Part shown: one piece after another, positions 15,249 through 20,130 of the stretch
Numbering within the stretch: the first letter of the stretch is position 1
How the letters are laid out: every line of letters starts with the position of its first letter
Origin: Ruminiclostridium sp.
Lineage (GTDB): Bacteria; Bacillota; Clostridia; Oscillospirales; Oscillospiraceae
DNA length: 20,130 bases
NCBI GenBank assembly: GCA_021442645.1
Contig: JABUSR010000046.1
Location: 1-20,130, forward strand
Direction: 5' to 3'
Notes under the pieces: model-generated
Told to the model about the DNA's origin: nothing
What the model saw: the letters and a program-made list of their open reading frames with translations, nothing else
The model's database searches: none
Program-made: the position numbers and the translations under genes

Positions 15249-16430
15249 TTATCGACAGGCCGCCTTCAGCTGCTCTGCCCGGTCGGTCTTCTCCCACAGC
15301 ACACCCAGATCCTCGCGGCCCATGTGGCCATAGGCTGCCAGGTCACGGTAGATGGGTCTCTGCAGATCCAGGTCCCGGATAATGGCAGTGGGACGCAGGT
15401 CAAATGTCTTTCGGACGGCCTCCTCCAGCACCTCGTCAGCAACCATGCCGGTGCCGAAGGTCTCCACCAGGATGGAAACGGGCTGGGCCACACCGATGGC
15501 GTAAGCCAGCTGGATCTGGCACCGCTTAGCCAGGCCGGCAGCCACCACCGTCTTGGCCACCCAGCGGGCAGCATAGGCAGCGGAGCGGTCCACCTTGGTG
15601 GGATCCTTACCGGAGAAGGCGCCGCCGCCGTGGGGGGCTGCGCCGCCGTAGGTGTCCACGATGATTTTACGGCCGGTGAGACCGGTGTCTCCCTGGGGAC
15701 CGCCGATGACGAAACGGCCGGTGGGATTCACATAGATTTTCGTATTTTCATCCATAAGCTGCGCAGGGACGGTAGGCCGGATGACCAGTTCAATCATGTC
15801 CCGGCGGATCTGCTCCAGAGATACCTCAGGGCTGTGCTGTGTGGAGAGGACCACCGTGTCCACCCGGACGGGGACCTGATTCTCGTCGTACTCCACAGTG
15901 ACCTGCGTCTTTCCATCCGGCCGCAGGTAATCTGCAGCGCCGGTCTTCCGCACCTCGGCCAGTCGCTTGGCCATTTTATGGGACAGAGAGATTGCCAGGG
16001 GCATCAGCTCGGGCGTCTCGTCGCAGGCGTAGCCAAACATCATACCCTGGTCTCCGGCCCCGTTGTCCAGCTGGGTGTCTCCGCCCTCTTTGGCTTCCAG
16101 GGACTTATCCACGCCCAGGGCAATGTCTGCGCTCTGCTCGTCGATGTTGGTGATGATTCCGCAGGTATCACAGTCGAATCCGTACTTGGCTCGGTCGTAG
16201 CCGATTTCCCGGACCACCTGGCGGGCAATCTTCGGGATATCCACATAGCAGCTGGTGCTGATCTCGCCCATGATGTGGATGAGGCCGGTGGAGGCAGTGG
16301 TCTCACAGGCCACGCGGCCGGTGGGATCCTCCTTCAGGATAGCGTCCAGAACAGCGTCAGAAATCTGGTCGCAGATTTTATCAGGATGCCCCTCTGTTAC
16401 AGACTCAGAGGTAAAAAAACGATGGCTCAT
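15249..16430 (-). CDS. metK: S-adenosylmethionine synthetase
   Basis: This 393-residue enzyme makes SAM from methionine and ATP, releasing phosphate and pyrophosphate. The N-terminal ATP loop GHPDKICDQISD (14-25), the signature GAGDQGMMFGYA (124-135) and the glycine-rich phosphate loop GGGAFSGKDPTKVDRS (268-283) are all intact, and the length is normal. The ATG at 16430 follows AGGAGG, 51 bases after ahcY, with no terminator in the gap. In many Bacillota metK carries its own SAM riboswitch; here the nearest one lies upstream of ahcY, so metK is probably controlled from there. The next genes downstream on the same strand are the glycan genes. Confidence 0.97.
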   Translation of the reverse strand: MSHRFFTSESVTEGHPDKICDQISDAVLDAILKEDPTGRVACETTASTGLIHIMGEISTSCYVDIPKIARQVVREIGYDRAKYGFDCDTCGIITNIDEQSADIALGVDKSLEAKEGGDTQLDNGAGDQGMMFGYACDETPELMPLAISLSHKMAKRLAEVRKTGAADYLRPDGKTQVTVEYDENQVPVRVDTVVLSTQHSPEVSLEQIRRDMIELVIRPTVPAQLMDENTKIYVNPTGRFVIGGPQGDTGLTGRKIIVDTYGGAAPHGGGAFSGKDPTKVDRSAAYAARWVAKTVVAAGLAKRCQIQLAYAIGVAQPVSILVETFGTGMVADEVLEEAVRKTFDLRPTAIIRDLDLQRPIYRDLAAYGHMGREDLGVLWEKTDRAEQLKAACR

Positions 16431-16481
16431 ATTAGTATCCTCCTATGGGTTAGTCGTTTTCAGATAAGTGGGTCGGCCCGC

Positions 16482-17723
16482 TCACACCGACCAGCTGTTC
16501 AGGTAGGCCTCCTGATCCGGGGTCAGAGTGTCAATTGACAGCCCCCGGGCTGCCAGCTTAGCCCGCCCAATTTCGTCGTCAATAGACGCCGGGATGGCAT
16601 ATACTTTCTTCTCCAGGTCGCTCTGCCTGGTAAGCCACTCAGCAGCCAGGGCCTGGACGGCGAAGGACATATCCATGATTTCAGCAGGATGTCCGTTCCC
16701 GGCGGCCAGATTCACCAGGCGCCCCTCTGCCAGGACGTTCAAAGTACGGCCGTTGGACAGGGTGTAGCCGACGATATTCTCCCGGCGGAGCTTCTGCGCC
16801 ACAGACATAGCCCGCAGCTCGGCCACCGCCACCTCACAATCGAAGTGGCCTGCGTTGGCCAGCAGCACGTTGTCCTTCATCTTTTCAAAATGGCGGGATG
16901 TAATGACATCCTTACAGCCGGTAACTGTGACGAAGACATCCCCCAGGGGCGCCGCGTCGTCCATCGTCATCACCCGGAACCCGTTCATAGTGGCGTCCAG
17001 TGCCTTGAAGGGGTCGATTTCCGTGACGATGACATTGGCCCCCATGCCGGCGGCCCGCATGGCCACGCCCTTGCCGCACCAGCCATACCCGGCCACCACC
17101 ACAGTCTTGCCGGCCACCACCAGGTTGGTGGTGTGCATGATGCCATCCCAGGCGGACTGCCCTGTGCCGTACTTGTTATCGTAGTAGTGCTTGGCCTTGG
17201 CGTCGTTGACGGCCATCATGGGGCAGGGCAGAATGCCCGCTTTCTCCCGTGCCTTCAGGCGGAGGATACCGGTGGTGGTCTCCTCGCAGCCGCCCAGCAG
17301 GCAGTCGCCATACTCGCTGCACTTGCCGCCCAGCAGTTCGATCAGGTCCCCACCATCGTCAATCACGATATGGGGATGGCACTTCAGTGTCTCAATCAGG
17401 TGGCTCTCATACTCCTCAGGGGTTGCACCGTAAATGCCGAAAGTCTCGATTCCCAGAGAGGCCAGCCCGGCGGCCACATCGTCCTGAGTGGACAGCGGGT
17501 TGGAACCCGTCAGATAGACCTCCGCTCCCCCTTTGGAGAGAACATAACCCAGGTTGGCCGTCTTGGCCTCCAGGTGGACAGACACCGCCATCCGGAGCCC
17601 GGCAAAGGGCTTCTCCTTCTCAAACCGGGCCTCGATCTGAGACAGGGCAGGCATAAAATCCCGCACCCAGTCGATCTTTCTTCGGCCGGACTCGGCCAGA
17701 GACATATCTTTAACAATGCTCAC
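16482..17723 (-). CDS. ahcY: S-adenosylhomocysteine hydrolase
   Basis: This 413-residue NAD-dependent enzyme reversibly splits SAH into adenosine and homocysteine, removing the product inhibitor of methyltransferases and feeding homocysteine to MetH. Motifs include EETTTG (147-152), the Rossmann loop GYGWCGKG (212-219), NAGHFD (290-295) and GHPAEIMDMSFA (344-355). It is the compact form found in archaea and some thermophilic bacteria, without the roughly 40-residue insertion and without the C-terminal Lys/Tyr (YRY) tail that reaches the neighbouring NAD site in the long forms. The start is GTG at 17723 with CAGGGGGAA upstream; M7 lacks a ribosome site. It is first in the operon, directly behind the SAM riboswitch. 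Confidence 0.95.
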   Translation of the reverse strand: MSIVKDMSLAESGRRKIDWVRDFMPALSQIEARFEKEKPFAGLRMAVSVHLEAKTANLGYVLSKGGAEVYLTGSNPLSTQDDVAAGLASLGIETFGIYGATPEEYESHLIETLKCHPHIVIDDGGDLIELLGGKCSEYGDCLLGGCEETTTGILRLKAREKAGILPCPMMAVNDAKAKHYYDNKYGTGQSAWDGIMHTTNLVVAGKTVVVAGYGWCGKGVAMRAAGMGANVIVTEIDPFKALDATMNGFRVMTMDDAAPLGDVFVTVTGCKDVITSRHFEKMKDNVLLANAGHFDCEVAVAELRAMSVAQKLRRENIVGYTLSNGRTLNVLAEGRLVNLAAGNGHPAEIMDMSFAVQALAAEWLTRQSDLEKKVYAIPASIDDEIGRAKLAARGLSIDTLTPDQEAYLNSWSV

Positions 17724-17761
17724 AGTTGTTTTCCCCCTGTACTCTCTTCAGTTCACACAGC

Positions 17762-17787
17762 AAAAAAGAGCTCCACAAGGAAGCTCT
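17762..17787 (-). terminator. Riboswitch-controlled intrinsic terminator before ahcY
   Basis: An 8-bp stem (17780-17787 with 17767-17774) with a 5-base loop is followed on the minus strand by six T residues. Its 5' arm GCTTCC overlaps a segment that can instead pair with the riboswitch P1 3' strand, so the terminator should form only when P1 is closed by SAM. Confidence 0.85.
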
Positions 17788-17799
17788 GTCGCAAACCGC

Positions 17800-17897
17800 G
17801 GCGCTCCCTTATCGCTGTTAGCCGAACCACCTTGCCTCCCGGGCAGGTTGGTGTGGGGTCATGGAGCTAACTCTCTCACCCACTCTTGATAATGCGC
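17800..17897 (-). promoter_or_regulatory. SAM-I-clan riboswitch (compact, no P4) upstream of ahcY
   Basis: Read on the minus strand, P1 is TTATC (17892-17888) with GATAA (17813-17809). Next come AAGAG and P2, GTGGG (17883-17879) with CCCAC (17857-17853), enclosing a kink-turn-like GTGAGAGA...ATGA. The P2 loop GTTAGC (17871-17866) is fully complementary to GCTAAC (17822-17817), forming the clan's pseudoknot. CAACC, a short P3 (GCC/GGC, loop CGGGA) and AAGGTG complete the SAM-binding core. Unlike classic SAM-I, no P4 hairpin lies between the pseudoknot and P1, resembling the SAM-I/IV variant. ATAAGGGAGC (17812-17803) can pair over 10 bases with GCTTCCTTGT (17784-17775), giving an antiterminator when SAM is low. 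Control should therefore be off at high SAM. Confidence 0.88.
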
Positions 17898-17916
17898 TCT
17901 TTATTTATTTTTATAG

Positions 17917-17945
17917 ATTATACGGCGTTTCTTTCAAAAAGGCAA
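17917..17945 (-). promoter_or_regulatory. Promoter of the riboswitch-ahcY operon
   Basis: On the minus strand TTGCCT (17945-17940) and a perfect TATAAT (17922-17917) are 17 bases apart. Transcription should begin around 17909, about 12-15 bases before the aptamer, as expected for a 5' leader riboswitch. Confidence 0.75.
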
Positions 17946-18003
17946 GAAAAATTTTCTGCATCCTTTGAAAAACCAAAGAATTGGAAATGTTCACAGTTTC
18001 ATG

Positions 18004-18032
18004 TAGACTTCCCGGCCCAAAGCGGGTAAAAT
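18004..18032 (+). promoter_or_regulatory. Probable promoter of the rhomboid-like/cdd/acetyltransferase unit
   Basis: TAGACT (18004-18009) and TAAAAT (18027-18032) are separated by 17 bases. Both are partial matches to the sigma-A consensus. The position, about 43 bases before the start codon, and the divergent arrangement with ahcY support it. The stretch 17946-18003 between the two divergent promoters is AT-rich and shows no gene. Confidence 0.5.
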
Positions 18033-18059
18033 AGAAGTACCAAATACTTTTTCAATTTA

Positions 18060-18066
18060 AGGAGGT
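18060..18066 (+). promoter_or_regulatory. Ribosome binding site fixing a TTG start
   Basis: AGGAGGT ends eight bases before the TTG at 18075 and 17 bases before the in-frame ATG at 18084, so the TTG is the better start of the rhomboid-like protein. An ATG at 18068 is out of frame and too close. Confidence 0.65.
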
Positions 18067-18074
18067 CATGCCTT

Positions 18075-18935
18075 TTGCGTGCCATGCAACAGTGGCTGGA
18101 TCGCTTCTGTGCCAAACACCCCCGCCTGGGCATTCCCGGTCTCATGCGGTACATCGTCATCGGCAATGTCCTGGTCTACCTGCTGGATATGTTCAGTGTC
18201 AGCGGTGGGGCCATGGGTTCGAGTCTGTTCAGCTTTAATGCGTCTGCCATTCTCTCCGGCCAGATCTGGCGCCTGGTCACTTTCATTTTCGTTCCGTACA
18301 GCGGGCAGGGAATTTTCTTTTTTGCCATCACCCTCTACTTCTACTACTTCATCGGCTCCTCCCTGGAACGGGAGTGGGGCTCAAATAAATTCACCATTTT
18401 CTACCTCTTTGGCATTCTGTTGAATATCCTCATCGGTTTCCTGGTCGGCGGGGCCTCCATGTACTATGTGAACATGTCCATGTTCTTTGCCTTCGCCACC
18501 CTGTACCCCGATCTGCAGTTCCTGCTCTTCTTCATCCTCCCGGTGAAGGCCAAGTGGCTGGCCTGGATTGATGCGGCCTACTTCGCCATCGCAGTGGTCC
18601 AGTATCTGCTCACCGGCCACCTCCTGCTGGCCCTCATCCCCATCGTGGCTGTCCTGAACTATCTGCTCTTCTTCGCCGCGGACATCGGCAACATGTTCTC
18701 CGGTGTGAAGCGCAAAGCCCAGTGGAAGGCCCAGACCCGCTCAGGCCCCAAGGTCGTGAACTTCCGTGACAGCAAAACCAAGACCAAAACCAAGGAAAAC
18801 TACCTCCATCGGTGTGCAGTCTGCGGCAAGACAGATGTGTCCGCTCCCCAGATGGAGTTCCGGTACTGCTCTCGGTGCAACGGCTACTACTGCTACTGTG
18901 CCGACCATATCAACAGCCATGTGCATATCCAGTAA
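18075..18935 (+). CDS. Rhomboid-like membrane protein with Cys/His-rich tail, probably non-catalytic
   Basis: This 286-residue protein has about six hydrophobic segments (24-40, 64-75, 79-96, 107-127, 130-157, 164-203). Rhomboid-fold features are the ILSGQIWRLVTFIFVP stretch (59-74) and GSSLEREWGSNKF (94-106). The protease's catalytic GxSG in the fourth helix is not present; the region reads YVNMSMFFAFATLYP (131-145). The sixth helix has no His-x2-Gly-x3-Gly pattern; H182 is the only histidine near it. It is therefore more likely a pseudoprotease that binds or escorts membrane proteins. After a basic linker (211-243), the tail has C247-x2-C250, C265-x2-C268, C273, C275, H278 and H282, a likely zinc ribbon or treble clef. 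It is first in a plus-strand unit with cdd. No client can be named. Confidence 0.75.
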   Translation: MRAMQQWLDRFCAKHPRLGIPGLMRYIVIGNVLVYLLDMFSVSGGAMGSSLFSFNASAILSGQIWRLVTFIFVPYSGQGIFFFAITLYFYYFIGSSLEREWGSNKFTIFYLFGILLNILIGFLVGGASMYYVNMSMFFAFATLYPDLQFLLFFILPVKAKWLAWIDAAYFAIAVVQYLLTGHLLLALIPIVAVLNYLLFFAADIGNMFSGVKRKAQWKAQTRSGPKVVNFRDSKTKTKTKENYLHRCAVCGKTDVSAPQMEFRYCSRCNGYYCYCADHINSHVHIQ

Positions 18936-18984
18936 CGCCCGGGTTTCACCCATCCCCCGTCTTTCTGAAAGGAAGTGAGTTCCT

Positions 18985-19377
18985 ATGACCGATCAGGCAC
19001 TGGTGGACCTGGCCTTTACCATGCTCTCCAGATCCTATGCCCCCTATTCCAATTTCCCGGTAGGGGCCGCCCTGGAGGGTGCAGACGGCGTCGTCTACAC
19101 CGGCTGCAATGTGGAAAATGCCGCCTACGGCTCCTGCATCTGCGCCGAGCGCACCGCCCTGGTGAAAGCCATCAGCGAGGGCTGTCGGTCCTTCCGCCGC
19201 CTGGCCGTGGTGGGCAATAGCCCCGACTACTGCTGGCCCTGCGGCTCCTGCCGACAGATGCTCTATGAGTTTTCCCCCGACCTGGAGGTCCTGGTCGCCA
19301 ACAAAGACCATCAGTTCGTCAAATACACCTTACGCCAGCTCCTCCCCTGCGGCTTTGGGCCGGATACCCTCGGATAA
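18985..19377 (+). CDS. cdd: Cytidine deaminase
   Basis: This 130-residue homotetrameric-type zinc enzyme deaminates cytidine and deoxycytidine to uridine and deoxyuridine in pyrimidine salvage. The substrate loop NVENAAYG (42-49), the catalytic CAE (53-55) with zinc ligand C53 and proton-shuttle E55, and PCGSCRQ (85-91) with zinc ligands C86 and C89 are all intact. The C-terminus has the usual LLPCGFGPDTL. Length is standard. The ATG at 18985 follows AAAGGAAGTGAG, 49 bases after the rhomboid-like gene. No terminator or promoter is visible in that gap, so co-transcription is likely, though no functional link to the neighbours is apparent. Confidence 0.96.
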   Translation: MTDQALVDLAFTMLSRSYAPYSNFPVGAALEGADGVVYTGCNVENAAYGSCICAERTALVKAISEGCRSFRRLAVVGNSPDYCWPCGSCRQMLYEFSPDLEVLVANKDHQFVKYTLRQLLPCGFGPDTLG

Positions 19378-19440
19378 GCCCGTACCGCACAGGTCCCCTT
19401 TCCCCACCTTCCACCCGTCTTAACAGAAGGAGGTCATCTT

Positions 19441-20076
19441 ATGGATCTGAAGGAATACTTGGACCGCATGAACCGCGGCGAGCCTATCACCGGCGACAGC
19501 AACCTGCACCACTTCATGCGTGAAATCAGTGAGGAGAGTATGCGTCTCACCTTCCAGCTCAACAGCCAGTACCACAGCCAGGAGGAAGTCCGGGATATCT
19601 TCTCCCGGATCATCGGCAAACCCGTCCACAGGAGTTTCCGTCTCTTTCCTCCCTTCTATACCAACTGCGGCAAAAATATCACCGTGGGCAAGGGCGTCTT
19701 CATCAACACCGGCTGCCACTTCCTGGACCAGGGTGGCATCACCATCGGCAACGGCACCTTTCTGGGCAACAATGTTGTCCTCACCACCCTGAACCACGAT
19801 TTTGACCCGGAAAACCGACGGACCACCTACCCCGCCCCCATTGTCATCGGGAATAATGTCTGGCTTGCCTCCAGTGTCACCGTGGTCCCCGGGGTCCACA
19901 TTGGAGACGGTTCCATCGTTGCTGCCGGTTCGGTCGTCACCCGGGACGTCCCCCCCAACACCCTGGTGGGCGGCGTACCCGCTCGGGTCATTCGGGCCAT
20001 CTCCCCCACGGAAACGCCCCGCAAGCGGCCGGATCTGGCCCAGCTCCGGGCCGAAATGGAGCCGGACCTCCTCTGA
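19441..20076 (+). CDS. LacA/Maa-type sugar O-acetyltransferase (left-handed beta helix)
   Basis: This 211-residue trimeric acetyl-CoA-dependent acetyltransferase belongs to the NodL-LacA-Maa branch. An N-terminal helical region (1-60) precedes hexapeptide repeats from about 78 to 178, for example ITVGKGVFIN, ITIGNGTFLG, IVIGNNVWLA and VHIGDGSIVA. Catalytic H119 lies in TTLNHDFDPE, the same setting as the active-site His of LacA. PPNTLVGGVPARVIR closes the fold. The Maa-family N-terminal domain is somewhat divergent, starting MDLKEYLDRMNRGEP instead of the common MLAGELY-type opening. The ATG at 19441 follows AGAAGGAGGT, 63 bases after cdd. The acceptor (maltose, galactoside or other sugar) cannot be decided. 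It is the last gene before a terminator. Confidence 0.9.
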   Translation: MDLKEYLDRMNRGEPITGDSNLHHFMREISEESMRLTFQLNSQYHSQEEVRDIFSRIIGKPVHRSFRLFPPFYTNCGKNITVGKGVFINTGCHFLDQGGITIGNGTFLGNNVVLTTLNHDFDPENRRTTYPAPIVIGNNVWLASSVTVVPGVHIGDGSIVAAGSVVTRDVPPNTLVGGVPARVIRAISPTETPRKRPDLAQLRAEMEPDLL

Positions 20077-20084
20077 TACTCAAA

Positions 20085-20120
20085 GCTGATTAAAAATAGA
20101 CATTTTTAATCAGCGCTTTT
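20085..20120 (+). terminator. Intrinsic terminator after the acetyltransferase gene
   Basis: A perfect 13-bp inverted repeat (20085-20097 with 20102-20114) with a 4-base loop is followed by GCTTTT, eight bases after the stop codon. The stem is unusually AT-rich for this GC-rich region. Confidence 0.75.
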
Positions 20121-20130
20121 GAAGCATCTA

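Noticed and set aside
16431..16481. GGG-CCGA-CCC element between ahcY and metK as a terminator
   Set aside because: The stem is only three bases with no T-run after it. The gap instead ends in a normal ribosome site for metK.
17963..17978. CTTTG-N6-CAAAG inverted repeat between the divergent promoters
   Set aside because: Five-base arms in an AT-rich stretch are expected by chance, and there is no second copy.
18011..18026. CCCG...CGGG hairpin followed by TAAAAT
   Set aside because: The stem is only four bases and there is no T-run. The following TAAAAT reads better as a -10 box.

Overview
The window looks like chromosome from a fairly GC-rich Gram-positive gut-type Clostridia member (Bacillota, probably Oscillospiraceae and relatives of Flavonifractor or Intestinimonas). 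This placement is inference. It rests on the strong AGGAGG-type ribosome sites, the smc-ftsY order, the fused NadD-YqeK protein, a methionine synthase whose reactivation domain is a separate gene, and a SAM-I-clan riboswitch. No rRNA, tRNA, CRISPR, insertion sequence or phage gene was seen.

Positions 1-7074 (minus strand) are a tightly packed housekeeping operon read smc, ftsY, rph, rdgB, yhbY, nadD-yqeK, then the first 49 codons of an unidentified gene. Neighbouring genes overlap or lie 13-62 bases apart. A good sigma-A-type promoter at 7115-7143 starts it, and two abutting 32-bp inverted repeats cover that promoter. Positions 7196-8555 hold a self-contained unit for an Rh-type (not classical Amt-type) ammonium channel, with its own promoter, a terminator-like hairpin in the leader and a strong terminator.

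Positions 8625-17945 (minus strand) appear to be one long transcription unit: promoter, SAM-I-clan riboswitch with terminator and antiterminator, ahcY, metK, a GT2 glycosyltransferase, an O-antigen-ligase-family membrane protein, metF, a stand-alone methionine synthase activation protein, and metH. The encoded enzymes close the methyl cycle: MetF makes methyl-THF, MetH makes methionine, MetK makes SAM, and AhcY returns SAH to homocysteine. Two surface-glycan genes sit in the middle, joined to the methyl-cycle genes by a 4-base overlap.

Positions 18004-20120 (plus strand) are a divergent unit: a rhomboid-like membrane protein that lacks the usual catalytic motifs and has a cysteine/histidine-rich tail, a cytidine deaminase, and a LacA/Maa-type acetyltransferase, ended by a perfect 13-bp hairpin.

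The points most worth a second look are the riboswitch-led methyl-cycle operon with embedded glycan genes, the compact P4-less SAM riboswitch, the Rh protein, the short-armed Smc, the rhomboid pseudoenzyme, and the paired palindromes at the smc promoter.
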